A stretch of DNA of 8,915 nucleotides from Shewanellaceae bacterium (GTDB lineage Bacteria > Pseudomonadota > Gammaproteobacteria > Enterobacterales > Shewanellaceae), in NCBI GenBank assembly GCA_016779685.1, contig JADHND010000056.1, positions 1 through 8,915 on the forward strand. Direction: 5' to 3'. Each line of letters begins with the position of its first letter. The stretch's first letter is position 1. The notes under the pieces were generated by a model. It worked only from the letters and a program-made list of their open reading frames with translations. It had not been told where the DNA came from and made no database searches. Below are positions 1-8,525 of this stretch, one piece after another. Made by a program: the position numbers and the translations under genes.

Positions 1-19
1 AAAAGAAAAAGTGTTATGC

Positions 20-96
20 GGAGCGGTAGTTCAGTTGGTTAGAATACCGGCCTGTCACGCCGGGGGTCGCGGGTTCGAGTCCCGTCCGCTCCGCCA
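20..96 (+). tRNA. tRNA-Asp (anticodon GTC)
   Basis: A complete 77-nt cloverleaf is visible. The acceptor arms GGAGCGG (20-26) and CCGCTCC (86-92) pair perfectly. The anticodon stem CCGGC (47-51) pairs with GCCGG (59-63) and encloses the loop CTGTCAC with anticodon GTC at 54-56. The T arm carries GGTTCGAGTCC. The discriminator base is G93 and CCA is encoded at 94-96. The sequence is nearly identical to E. coli tRNA-Asp as I remember it. The acceptor stem is extended by eight flanking base pairs, TGTTATGC (12-19) with GCATAACA (97-104), so the precursor would form one long helix. No promoter is visible in the 19 nt upstream, so it probably belongs to a longer tRNA transcript. I see no clear intrinsic terminator after it. 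The gene is intact, with no sign that it has been used as an integration site. Confidence 0.98.
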
Positions 97-174
97 GCAT
101 AACAACGCCTCATCCTATCCAATTCCCCTTTGCTGTACATAAAAAAATCTTCTACAGTCATCCCAACAAAAAAT

Positions 175-203
175 TTGAACTTAACTCGTTTTCAGAAGAT
201 AAT
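175..203 (+). promoter_or_regulatory. Candidate sigma70 promoter for pepN
   Basis: TTGAAC (175-180, 4 of 6 to the -35 consensus) and GATAAT (198-203, 5 of 6 to the -10 consensus) are separated by exactly 17 bp. Transcription would start near 210 and give a leader of about 37 nt. The pepN ribosome binding site AGGA (237-240) lies 6 nt before the ATG. The rest of the 97-246 spacer shows no other gene. Confidence 0.6.
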
Positions 204-246
204 AAGTAGCATTATATCGACTGACTCAAGCTAGCTAGGATTTCAT

Positions 247-2853
247 ATGGAACAGCCTAAGGCAAAAAAATTATCTGATTACAAAGCCCCTTTATATTCT
301 ATCACCAAAACGCATCTCACTTTTGAACTGGATGACCAATGCACCAGGGTGGTGACCAGTAGTCAATTTCAGCGCCAAGGTCAACACCAGCAGCCTTTAC
401 AGTTGGTAGGTGATGACCTGCAATTACAACAAGTCGCTCTCAATGGTGATGACATCACTGCCCAAGTCCAATGCGTTGCAGGTAAATTGGTGATTGACAC
501 CAAACTCGACTCTTTTGAGCTGACAGTTATCACCGAAATCAACCCCAAAGCCAACACTAAATTAGAAGGTTTGTATTTGTCTGATGGGGCTTTTTGTACT
601 CAGTGTGAAGCCGAAGGTTTTCGCCGCATCACGTATTTTTTGGATCGTCCTGATGTGTTGGCTATTTTTACGGTACGGATCGAAGCGGACAAAGCGCGCT
701 TTCCGTACTTGTTAAGCAACGGTAATCCCATTGAGCGGGGCAATTTGCCGGACAATCGCCATTTTGTGGTGTGGGCGGATCCATATCCTAAACCCAGCTA
801 TTTGTTTGCTTTGGTCGCAGGTGATTTTGATTGCTTAGAAGATACGTTCACCACGGCTCAGCAACGTGAAGTCAAGCTACAAATATTTGTCGACAAAGGT
901 CAACAAGAAAAAGCCCACCATGCCATGGCCTCCTTGAAAAATGCGATGGCCTGGGATGAGTCTCGGTTTCAGTTGGAATATGATCTCGACATCTATATGA
1001 TCGTGGCGGTTGATTTTTTTAACATGGGCGCCATGGAGAACAAAGGCCTCAACGTGTTTAACTCTAAATTTGTGTTGGCCGACACCAGTACCGCGACCGA
1101 TGATGACTACGATGGCATTGAGTCCGTCATTGGACATGAATATTTCCACAATTGGACAGGCAACCGCATCACCTGTCGCGATTGGTTTCAGCTTAGCCTC
1201 AAAGAGGGACTGACGGTGTTTCGAGATCAGGAATTTAGTTCCGATTTAGGCTCGCGTACCGTTCATCGTATCAACGCGGTAAAAGATCTCCGAACCTATC
1301 AGTTTGCGGAAGACGCAGGCCCCATGGCTCATCCAATTCGGCCACAATCGGTGATTGAAATGAATAACTTTTACACCGTTACCGTGTATGAAAAAGGTGC
1401 TGAAGTGATTCGGATGATTCACACTTTATTGGGTGAAGATAAGTTTCAACAAGGGATGCGTTGCTATATTGAACGTCATGATGGGCAGGCTGTGACTTGT
1501 GATGACTTTGTCCAAGCCATGCAGGATGCCAGCGGGGTCGATCTAACTCAGTTTCGGCGTTGGTATGCACAAGCAGGCACCCCTGTCGTCAGGGTAGCGG
1601 AACACTATGATGAGACGACGAAGCAATACCGTCTTACCTTATCTCAAACAACCCAGCAGACTCACGATGGCTCATCAAAGCTGCCTTTTTACATGCCGAT
1701 TGACATTGAGCTTTTGGATCCCCAAGGTCAGCCTATGGCGTTAAAGATCAGCGGTCAACCGGTGTCTTCGGTGTTGCACTTTAACGAAGCAGAGCAAACC
1801 TTTGTGTTTGATGACATCAAGGCCCAACCGGTACTCAGCATCTTGCGCGAATTTTCAGCACCGGTGAAGTTAGAACATCGACTTAGCGATGATGCTTTGC
1901 TGCATCTAACCCGTTATGCGACCAATGCCTTTAGTCGGTGGGACAGTGCGCAGACTTTAATTTATGGTCAAGTGTTGCGGTTGATGAATACCCCAGAGAC
2001 AGACCAACCCTTGTTGTCACCACAGTTTGTTGCGGGCATGCGCGATGTGCTCAACAACACTCAGTTGGAACCCGCTTTTGTTGCCGAGTTTTTTAGCTTA
2101 CCAACGGAGTCGGCTTTGGCTGAGATGATGACCGCAGTCGATACCGAACGGTTACACCAAGCGCGCCGAACCTTGGTGCAACAATTGGCACTGCAACTAG
2201 CGGGTGATTGGGAAGCTTGTTACCAATACTGTACTCGTGCTGAACAACAAGGTGAACAAGTCCGGGGCTACCGCCGCCTTAAAAACACTTGTTTGGGCTT
2301 TTTGGCTTGGCTACCTGAAGCCTTTGATACTTGGGTATTACCGCAATACGATGGCGCTGCCAACATGACCGATCAGATGGGCGCCTTACGTGCCATCAAT
2401 CCATTGCCCCTACCGCAGCGGGATGTCCTGATGCAAAGATTTGAGCAGCAGTGGTTGCAAAATCCTTTGGTGATGGACAAGTGGTTTGCACTGCAAGCGA
2501 CCACATCAACGAGCGATACTTTGGTTCGTCTGCAATCTTTGATGAATCACCAAGCTTTTTCTTTTAACAATCCCAATCGGGTGCGTGCTTTAATTGGTAG
2601 CTTTGTGATGCATAATCCATATGTGTTTCATGCAAAGGATGGCTCTGGTTATCAATTTTTAAAAGAACAATTAACGCAGCTGAATACGGTGAATCCGCAA
2701 GTAGCAGCTCGTTTGATCACGCCGCTGACTCAATGGAAAGCACAGCCGCCGGTCAAGCAAGATCAAATGAAGCGTTGTTTGGAGGAATTGCTCGCGCTCA
2801 AGAATTTATCCAAAGACTTATACGAAAAAGTGTCTAAATCTTTACAGCAATAA
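247..2853 (+). CDS. pepN: Aminopeptidase N (M1 family zinc metallopeptidase)
   Basis: This is a cytoplasmic broad-specificity aminopeptidase. It removes N-terminal residues from oligopeptides in the late steps of protein turnover. At 868 aa it is close to E. coli PepN (870 aa), and its catalytic residues sit at the E. coli numbers. These are Q119 and E121 in TQCEAEGFRRIT, the exopeptidase motif GAMEN at 261-265, the zinc motif HEYFH at 297-301 (H297, E298, H301), the third zinc ligand E320 in LKEGLTVF, and the transition-state tyrosine Y381 in TVYEKG. By homology the layout is an N-terminal beta domain (about 1-190), a thermolysin-like catalytic domain (about 190-445), a small beta domain (to about 545) and a helical C-terminal domain. 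No signal peptide is seen. The start is supported by AGGA 6 nt upstream. The stop lies 19 nt before the DUF2835 gene, suggesting one transcript. Nothing is truncated or missing. Confidence 0.98.
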   Translation: MEQPKAKKLSDYKAPLYSITKTHLTFELDDQCTRVVTSSQFQRQGQHQQPLQLVGDDLQLQQVALNGDDITAQVQCVAGKLVIDTKLDSFELTVITEINPKANTKLEGLYLSDGAFCTQCEAEGFRRITYFLDRPDVLAIFTVRIEADKARFPYLLSNGNPIERGNLPDNRHFVVWADPYPKPSYLFALVAGDFDCLEDTFTTAQQREVKLQIFVDKGQQEKAHHAMASLKNAMAWDESRFQLEYDLDIYMIVAVDFFNMGAMENKGLNVFNSKFVLADTSTATDDDYDGIESVIGHEYFHNWTGNRITCRDWFQLSLKEGLTVFRDQEFSSDLGSRTVHRINAVKDLRTYQFAEDAGPMAHPIRPQSVIEMNNFYTVTVYEKGAEVIRMIHTLLGEDKFQQGMRCYIERHDGQAVTCDDFVQAMQDASGVDLTQFRRWYAQAGTPVVRVAEHYDETTKQYRLTLSQTTQQTHDGSSKLPFYMPIDIELLDPQGQPMALKISGQPVSSVLHFNEAEQTFVFDDIKAQPVLSILREFSAPVKLEHRLSDDALLHLTRYATNAFSRWDSAQTLIYGQVLRLMNTPETDQPLLSPQFVAGMRDVLNNTQLEPAFVAEFFSLPTESALAEMMTAVDTERLHQARRTLVQQLALQLAGDWEACYQYCTRAEQQGEQVRGYRRLKNTCLGFLAWLPEAFDTWVLPQYDGAANMTDQMGALRAINPLPLPQRDVLMQRFEQQWLQNPLVMDKWFALQATTSTSDTLVRLQSLMNHQAFSFNNPNRVRALIGSFVMHNPYVFHAKDGSGYQFLKEQLTQLNTVNPQVAARLITPLTQWKAQPPVKQDQMKRCLEELLALKNLSKDLYEKVSKSLQQ

Positions 2854-2872
2854 GCTTAAGAGAATAATATCG

Positions 2873-3100
2873 ATGCAAGAGTATCGCTTTTATCTGCAAA
2901 TAAGTTATTTAGCTTTTAAAAGTTATTATGATGATGTGGCGCATTATATTGAAGTGACCTCAGAGTGTGGTCAACTGCTGCGTATCCACGCGCGCCATTT
3001 TATTGGTTTTTTAACCCATCAAGGGATTCAGGGTTTGTTTGTGCTCAACTTGTCGGCAGAAGGTACGGTCGTGTCATTATCAAAGCAGATCGTGGCATGA
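2873..3100 (+). CDS. DUF2835 family protein, function unknown
   Basis: This is a 75-residue protein that I recognise as the DUF2835 family (Pfam PF11197) from its length, its position after pepN and its pattern. It has an aromatic N-terminal strand (YRFYLQISY, residues 4-12), a YY pair at 18-19, then HARHFIGFLTHQGIQG (39-54) and GLFVLNL (54-60), and it ends in a VSLSKQ strand. It looks like a small, mostly beta, soluble protein with no signal peptide or membrane segment. No biochemical function is established for the family as far as I know. The start is supported by AAGAGA (2858-2863) 9 nt upstream. It lies 19 nt behind pepN and is probably translated from the pepN mRNA. A weak hairpin, TGGCA (3093-3097) with TGCCA (3104-3108), spans its stop codon but has no following T-run. 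The family assignment is fairly secure; any role is not. Confidence 0.88.
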   Translation: MQEYRFYLQISYLAFKSYYDDVAHYIEVTSECGQLLRIHARHFIGFLTHQGIQGLFVLNLSAEGTVVSLSKQIVA

Positions 3101-3160
3101 ATGTGCCAGTTAGATAAGATGAGCCATATATATGATTTAAAATGAGTGAAATGAAGGAAA

Positions 3161-3200
3161 TTTACACTTTTTTGCATTAAATTTAAATAAGAAATATATC
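3161..3200 (+). promoter_or_regulatory. AT-rich candidate promoter region for the glutamate dehydrogenase gene
   Basis: The 149-bp gap (3101-3249) is too long for simple read-through translation and is very AT-rich. Two overlapping promoter-like pairs are visible. One is TTTACA (3161-3166) with TTAAAT (3183-3188), spacer 16. The other is TTGCAT (3172-3177) with TATATC (3195-3200), spacer 17. Neither is close to consensus, so the choice is uncertain and activator dependence is possible. A CATATATATG palindrome lies upstream at 3125-3134. No T-tailed terminator is seen, so read-through from pepN is also possible. Confidence 0.4.
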
Positions 3201-3249
3201 CTGAAAATGATAAGAGAATGTTTCTTCCAGCGATGTTTAAGGAAATATC

Positions 3250-6200
3250 ATGGTCTTTGTAGATGCACCTGTTTCGGTTTTACTAGATAAAGTGTATGAG
3301 TTAATTCGTCAGCGGGTTGATCCTGACGATGTTGAAAAAGTGATTGATTTAGCTAAAATCGTGTTTCAAAATCTAGAAACAGAAGATTTAAACACGCGTA
3401 ATGACAGCGATCTGTATGGCGCTATCTTGAGCTTATGGCACCAACTGAGCTTGGTATCTAGTAAAGAATCATATGTGAAGGTATTCAATCCTGAGCAAAA
3501 AAAACATAGTTGGCAATCGACGCATACCATTATTGAAGTGATCCATCCTGACATGCCGTTCTTGGTTGATTCGGTGGACATGGCCTTAAAACGCTTTGGT
3601 TTAACGGTGCACTTGTTGTTAAACAGCCCCATTAGTTTAAAGCGAGATGCCAAAAAAGCCATCAAAGAATTGGCTTATCTAGGCACCAACGCTAAACACA
3701 AAGAAAATTTAGCGGTGTTGTGGATTGAAATCAATCGACAATCCGATACCCAGATTACCAAAAAGCTCGAAAATGAAATCAAAAAAGTTCTCGAAGATTT
3801 AAATTGTGTCGTACAAGATTGGCGACCTATGGTCGATGCCATGGACAAAAGCATTCGTCAACTGCGTAAGAGTCGTTATCCTGGTAGTGACGAGGAGCTT
3901 GATGAAAGCATTGCTTTTTTGAAATACCTGAGCCAAGGTGGCTTCACGTTCTTAGGTTATCGTCGTTATGAGATCACGAAAGTCGATAGCCAGCTGATTT
4001 TAAAAGGCCTCGCCAATACTGGGTTAGGCATCTTAAAAAACGATATCTTCCATTCGGTGAATATTTCTGAGTTGCCAACCATCGGCCAAGACGACGCATT
4101 AGGCAAAAACTTATTGGTCTTAAATAAAATGAATAGCCGTAGCGATATTCATCGCGCTGAGAGTATTGATTATATCGGCATTAAGCGTTTCAATGAATTG
4201 GGTGAAGTGATCGGAGAAGATCGCTTTCTTGGTTTATATGCCTTAGGCATGTATCACACTCAAGTGACCCAAATACCCTTGATTAAAAGCAAAGTACAAC
4301 GTATTTTAGATGCGAGTGGTTTGTATCCAGGCTCGCACGATTACAAGTCATTATTGCATATCTTAGAAACTTTTCCTCGAGATGAATTGCTTCAATCGAA
4401 AGAAAAAGAACTCATTCCGATGGTGAATGGTGTACTTAAAATTCAGGAACGCGATAAACTACGCGTTTTTATGCGCCGTGACCACTTTGGACGTTACCTC
4501 TCGTTTATGGTATACATTTCCAAAGAACGTTTTAACACCAAATTACGTAAAGACACGCAGCGATTTTTAGCCGCCTATTTTAAAACCCAAGAATACGTCG
4601 AGTTTGTGACTTACTTTACGGATTCTACCTTGGCTCGAACACATTACGTGGTTCGAGTTGATCACACCAATATGGACATCGACGTGAAAGAAATCGAAAA
4701 TAACCTCAAAGAGGCTGCCCGACTCTGGGAAGATAAATTCATTAGCGCGCTTATTCATCATTTTGGTGAAGCGAAGGGGCGAGAACTGGCCACGTGTTAT
4801 AGCCAAGTTTTTTCTAGAAGTTATCAAGAAGAGGTCTCTCCGAACACGGCTGTTTTGGATATTGAGCAGTGCGAGTCTTTAAATGCGGAACGCACCTTGT
4901 CGTTGTTGTTTTATCGACCTCAAGAAGCCACTGCGGACTCAGGTCAGGTACGCCTTAAGCTTTTTTCCAAAGACAAGCCAATTATCCTATCTGATGTGAT
5001 GCCGGTGTTGGAAAACTTCGGCTTGCGTGTCATCAATGAACATCCGTATGAAGTAAAGAGCGCACGTGGTGATTTCTGGATATCGGATTTCTTTATGCAA
5101 ATCACCGATATTCCCAACCAAGCCTTGATGGATCGCCAAGAATTGTTTCAAGATGCTTTGTACAAAGTTTGGAACAAAACCATTGAAGACGATGGTTTTA
5201 ACTCTTTGGTACTCTCGTGCGGTCTGAGCGCCCGAGAAGTCTCGGTGTTACGGGCATACGCGCGCTATATGCGTCAGATTGAATCGACCTTTGGTCAATC
5301 TTATATTGTAGAAACCTTCAAGCGGCATTCAACGCTAGCCAGTTTGTTGGTCAAAATTTTTAAAGTTAAGTTTGAACTTGGTTTGAATGATCGCAGCCTT
5401 ACCAAATATGCAGAGGAAGCAGAGGCACTGCTCGATAACGTCACCAGCTTGGATGATGATCGGATTGTGCGCCGCTATTTGGGTTTGATCTATGCCACCT
5501 TGCGTACCAACTTTTTCCAGCGTGATCAGGATGGACATGAAAAATCTTATATTTCCTTCAAGTTTTCGCCTGAACTGATCCCTGATATGCCGCTGCCATT
5601 ACCAAAGTTTGAAATATTTGTCTATTCGCCACGAATAGAAGGGGTACACTTGCGGGGCGGTAAGGTCGCGCGCGGCGGCTTACGCTGGTCCGATCGCCGT
5701 CAAGATTTTCGAACCGAAGTGTTGGGGTTGGTGAAAGCACAACAGGTTAAGAACACCGTGATTGTGCCGGTCGGCGCTAAAGGTGGCTTTGTTTGTAAAC
5801 AGCCGCCGACCAGTGGCAAGCGCGAAGATATTGCGGCTGAAGGCCAAGCTTGTTATCAAATTTTTATTCGAGGGTTGCTCGACATCACCGACAACATCAT
5901 TAAGGGCGAGATTCAGCCGCCTGATGATGTGGTGCGTCACGATGAAGATGATCCTTACTTAGTGGTGGCAGCGGATAAGGGTACGGCCACCTTCTCAGAT
6001 ATTGCCAATAGCATCTCACAAGAATACAATTTTTGGATGTCCGATGCCTTTGCCTCTGGTGGCAGCAACGGTTATGATCATAAAAAAATGGGCATCACAG
6101 CTAAAGGTGCTTGGGAATCTGTTAAACGTCATTTTAAAGAATTTGGCATTGACTGTCAGAGCGTTGATTTTAGCTGTATTGGCGTGGGAGACATGGGCGG

Positions 6201-8094
6201 CGACGTATTCGGCAACGGTATGTTGTTGTCTAAGCACATCTGCTTGAAAGCCGCGTTTAACCACATGCATATTTTTATGGATCCCAGTCCGGATGCGGAA
6301 GCATCGTGGCATGAACGCCAACGCTTGTTTGAGTTGCCCGGCTCCTTGTGGACCGATTACAATGCGTCGCTGATTTCCAAAGGCGGTGGTGTGTTTGAGC
6401 GATCAGCCAAGTCGATTAAGTTGAACGAAGCGCTCAAGAAAATGCTGCACACAGATAAAAACTCCTTAACGCCAAATGAAGTGGTGCGACATATTTTAAA
6501 AATGCCCGCTGATTTGCTGTGGAATGGGGGTATTGGTACTTATTTCAAATCCACCAAAGAAACGCATTTGGATGTCGGCGATCGCGCCAACGATGCGGTG
6601 CGCATCAACGCCAAAGAGTTGAACGTCGAAGTCTTAGGTGAGGGCGGTAACTTAGGTTGTACTCAGCTAGGGCGGATTGAGTTCGCGATGCAGCGTGGGC
6701 GGATTAACACCGACTTTATTGACAACGTGGGTGGGGTGGATTGTTCTGATAACGAAGTCAACATCAAAATCTTGCTCAATGGCTTGGTCGATTCAGGTGA
6801 TTTAACCATGAAGCAACGCAATCAGTTGCTGGTGGATATGACCGAAGAAGTCTCAGAAATTGTCCTGAAAGATTGCCGTAATCAAACGCAAGCCATCTCG
6901 ATCTCCGAGAGCTTTGGCGTGGCGCAACTTAAAGAGCAAATACGTTTTATTCATCACCTTGAAAAAGAAGGCAAGCTGATACGCTATTTGGAGTTTCTGC
7001 CCAACGATGAAGAACTAGCGGAACGGATTGCCAGCGGCTTGTCATTAACGCGCCCAGAGCTATCCGTGTTGTTCTCCTACGCCAAAATGGTGCTTAAAGA
7101 GCAACTGAATTGCCCAGAAATAACCACCAACACTTATTTTATTGATAACTTATTGATTGGGTATTTCCCGAAACGGTTACAGCAGAAATACCAAGCGCAA
7201 ATTAAACAACATGCTCTGTCGGGCGAGATTATCGCGACCTCTTTAGCGAATCAGATGATCAACGACATGGGTATGAACTTTGTGTACCGTACGCATGAAG
7301 AAACCGGCGCGCCGGTACATGAAATTGGTATCTGTTACGTGATCGGCCGAGATATTTTTGATATTCCAAGTATCGTTGCTGAGCTGACCAAAGCTGAGTC
7401 AACCGTGACCGCAGAGACGCAGTATGAGATCTTGTATAAATTAAGACGTAACACGCGTCGTGCAACGTATTGGTTGTTGCGGCATCGGGATCGGAGTATC
7501 TCCATTGATGAATCGGTCGCCAAATACCGTGAGACGTTTATGACGTTGAAGAAGGACATCAGCAGTTGGTTAATGGATGAAGAAGTCAACGCCACTGCGG
7601 AACAGGTCTATCGCTATGAACAAGATGGTGTCGATCAGAACATAGCCTTTCCCATTGCGAATCTCGGTCGTCTGTTCTCAGCCTTGGACATCACTGAAAT
7701 CTCGCATGAAACCAAACATTCGATTGTCGTGGTCGCCGAGCTGTACTTTAAGCTCCGTGCCAAGTGTCAATTGTACTGGTTCTTGGAACAGATCAACGCC
7801 CAAGATGTCAACAACCATTGGCAAGCCTTGGCTCGGTCGGCATTCAGAGAAGAACTCGACTGGCATCAACGGGCACTCACCAATGTCGTGCTGAAAGATG
7901 TCGATGGCATTGCCAAAGCAGATGAGATGATTGATCAGTGGATGGAACGCAACCATCAAGCACTGTCACGCTGGAACCACATCCTCGCCGACTTCAAAAT
8001 CAGCAACACCCATGAATTTGCCAAATTCTCGGTGGTGCTGCGTGAACTCAACCTCTTGGTCTTGCATTGCGTCGGCCAACTCAAAATGACTTAA
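3250..8094 (+). CDS. gdhB: NAD-specific glutamate dehydrogenase, large (180 kDa) class
   Basis: It catalyses L-glutamate + NAD+ + H2O to 2-oxoglutarate + ammonium + NADH (EC 1.4.1.2), the catabolic direction that feeds glutamate carbon into the TCA cycle. At 1,614 aa it has the normal length of the Bac_GDH family (PF05088), which includes Pseudomonas aeruginosa GdhB and Caulobacter GdhZ. The regulatory N-terminal half has ACT-like segments, seen at HPDMPFLVDSV (99-109) and RRDHFGRY (409-416). The catalytic core shows GGKVARGGLRWSDR (803-816), VPVGAKGGF (839-847; K844 is the likely catalytic lysine by comparison with smaller GDHs), AADKGTATFSD (907-917) and GYDHKKMGITAKGAW (941-955). The NAD-binding glycine motif is GVGDMGGDVFGNG (978-990). 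GEGGNLG (1130-1136) and GGVDCSDNEVNIKI (1161-1174) follow. The C-terminal ~400 residues are the helical domain of the family. The start is fixed by AAGGA (3239-3243) 6 nt upstream. The frame is intact. Allosteric control by amino acids is known for relatives, but it cannot be read from this sequence. The symbol follows the Pseudomonas usage. Confidence 0.97.
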   Translation: MVFVDAPVSVLLDKVYELIRQRVDPDDVEKVIDLAKIVFQNLETEDLNTRNDSDLYGAILSLWHQLSLVSSKESYVKVFNPEQKKHSWQSTHTIIEVIHPDMPFLVDSVDMALKRFGLTVHLLLNSPISLKRDAKKAIKELAYLGTNAKHKENLAVLWIEINRQSDTQITKKLENEIKKVLEDLNCVVQDWRPMVDAMDKSIRQLRKSRYPGSDEELDESIAFLKYLSQGGFTFLGYRRYEITKVDSQLILKGLANTGLGILKNDIFHSVNISELPTIGQDDALGKNLLVLNKMNSRSDIHRAESIDYIGIKRFNELGEVIGEDRFLGLYALGMYHTQVTQIPLIKSKVQRILDASGLYPGSHDYKSLLHILETFPRDELLQSKEKELIPMVNGVLKIQERDKLRVFMRRDHFGRYLSFMVYISKERFNTKLRKDTQRFLAAYFKTQEYVEFVTYFTDSTLARTHYVVRVDHTNMDIDVKEIENNLKEAARLWEDKFISALIHHFGEAKGRELATCYSQVFSRSYQEEVSPNTAVLDIEQCESLNAERTLSLLFYRPQEATADSGQVRLKLFSKDKPIILSDVMPVLENFGLRVINEHPYEVKSARGDFWISDFFMQITDIPNQALMDRQELFQDALYKVWNKTIEDDGFNSLVLSCGLSAREVSVLRAYARYMRQIESTFGQSYIVETFKRHSTLASLLVKIFKVKFELGLNDRSLTKYAEEAEALLDNVTSLDDDRIVRRYLGLIYATLRTNFFQRDQDGHEKSYISFKFSPELIPDMPLPLPKFEIFVYSPRIEGVHLRGGKVARGGLRWSDRRQDFRTEVLGLVKAQQVKNTVIVPVGAKGGFVCKQPPTSGKREDIAAEGQACYQIFIRGLLDITDNIIKGEIQPPDDVVRHDEDDPYLVVAADKGTATFSDIANSISQEYNFWMSDAFASGGSNGYDHKKMGITAKGAWESVKRHFKEFGIDCQSVDFSCIGVGDMGGDVFGNGMLLSKHICLKAAFNHMHIFMDPSPDAEASWHERQRLFELPGSLWTDYNASLISKGGGVFERSAKSIKLNEALKKMLHTDKNSLTPNEVVRHILKMPADLLWNGGIGTYFKSTKETHLDVGDRANDAVRINAKELNVEVLGEGGNLGCTQLGRIEFAMQRGRINTDFIDNVGGVDCSDNEVNIKILLNGLVDSGDLTMKQRNQLLVDMTEEVSEIVLKDCRNQTQAISISESFGVAQLKEQIRFIHHLEKEGKLIRYLEFLPNDEELAERIASGLSLTRPELSVLFSYAKMVLKEQLNCPEITTNTYFIDNLLIGYFPKRLQQKYQAQIKQHALSGEIIATSLANQMINDMGMNFVYRTHEETGAPVHEIGICYVIGRDIFDIPSIVAELTKAESTVTAETQYEILYKLRRNTRRATYWLLRHRDRSISIDESVAKYRETFMTLKKDISSWLMDEEVNATAEQVYRYEQDGVDQNIAFPIANLGRLFSALDITEISHETKHSIVVVAELYFKLRAKCQLYWFLEQINAQDVNNHWQALARSAFREELDWHQRALTNVVLKDVDGIAKADEMIDQWMERNHQALSRWNHILADFKISNTHEFAKFSVVLRELNLLVLHCVGQLKMT

Positions 8095-8100
8095 CGACCT

Positions 8101-8129
8101 CGATGCCGCTGCACTCAGTAGCGGCATCG
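8101..8129 (+). terminator. Perfect hairpin just after the gdh stop, no T-run
   Basis: CGATGCCGCT (8101-8110) pairs perfectly with AGCGGCATCG (8120-8129). A G-T wobble and a C-G pair extend it inward, leaving a 5-nt loop. It begins 6 nt after the gdh stop codon. The position and GC-rich stem suggest a transcript 3' end or an mRNA-stabilising stem. However, the following bases (CATCCATCAC) are not a T-tract, and there is none on the opposite strand. It is therefore not a canonical intrinsic terminator. Confidence 0.5.
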
Positions 8130-8339
8130 CATCCATCACAAGCCGTTAAATTTGACTGATCAGCATGTGCTATCCAGCTGATTCAGATAAGAACATCCCT
8201 CAAACAGCCGCACCTTTTACGGTGACTTACATCGTACTGACCATACCAACGCAAATGCACAGCCCACAGGATGATTTGACCATGATCATGTCGCCACTTA
8301 AAATCGGATACGAGATTCTCCTTCTGCTTATATTAGATT

Positions 8340-8378
8340 GCGGCTGATTTTAGATTTTTTGCAACGGAGCCGTTTTTT
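8340..8378 (+). terminator. Possible weak T-tailed terminator
   Basis: A T6 run (8373-8378) follows AACGGAGCCGTT (8363-8374), which can form only a 4-bp stem. Alternatively GCGGCT (8340-8345) can pair with AGCCGT (8368-8373) across a 22-nt loop. Either fold followed by a T-run is terminator-like, but both are weak. It could be the actual end of the gdh transcript, since the nearer hairpin lacks a T-run. Confidence 0.3.
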
Positions 8379-8388
8379 GTGTTTTCTT

Positions 8389-8409
8389 TGACCAATTCTT
8401 GTTTGGTCA
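8389..8409. repeat. Inverted repeat TGACCAA / TTGGTCA
   Basis: TGACCAA (8389-8395) and TTGGTCA (8403-8409) are perfect 7-bp inverted arms separated by 7 nt (TTCTTGT). No T-run follows on either strand, so it is not an evident terminator. It could be a protein binding site or a chance structure. It sits just inside the AT-rich part of the intergenic stretch. Confidence 0.4.
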
Positions 8410-8525
8410 TTCATGTCGGAAAATTTTTTGGATGCTTAAATTCTAGGCATATCGATGGGCTTTAAGTTATGGCTTTGGTAGGTCATGAAGTAGCTGTATA
8501 GGAGTATTAATTTTATTTCCCATTT

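Noticed and set aside
20..96. tRNA-Asp as an integration site for the accessory segment
   Set aside because: The tRNA is intact and separated from the accessory DNA by 8 kb of core genes. There is no integrase and no second copy of its 3' end in the window.
6016..6321. 101-codon minus-strand frame inside the glutamate dehydrogenase gene
   Set aside because: It lies wholly antisense to the conserved NAD-binding core, whose protein sequence explains the DNA. Like the other antisense and out-of-frame ORFs in pepN and gdh, it is a shadow.
8211..8224. CACC-TTTTAC-GGTG hairpin
   Set aside because: The stem is only 4 bp with no T-run and no gene context, too weak to call.
8165..8347. 60-codon open frame on the plus strand after gdh
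   Set aside because: There is no ribosome binding site before its ATG, no recognisable protein pattern and no coding-like composition. A frame of this length is expected by chance in 700 bp.
8469..8501. Tiny frame MALVGHEVAV and similar short ATG frames in 8400-8700
   Set aside because: These are around ten codons long, have no Shine-Dalgarno support and run into stops. Nothing distinguishes them from chance.
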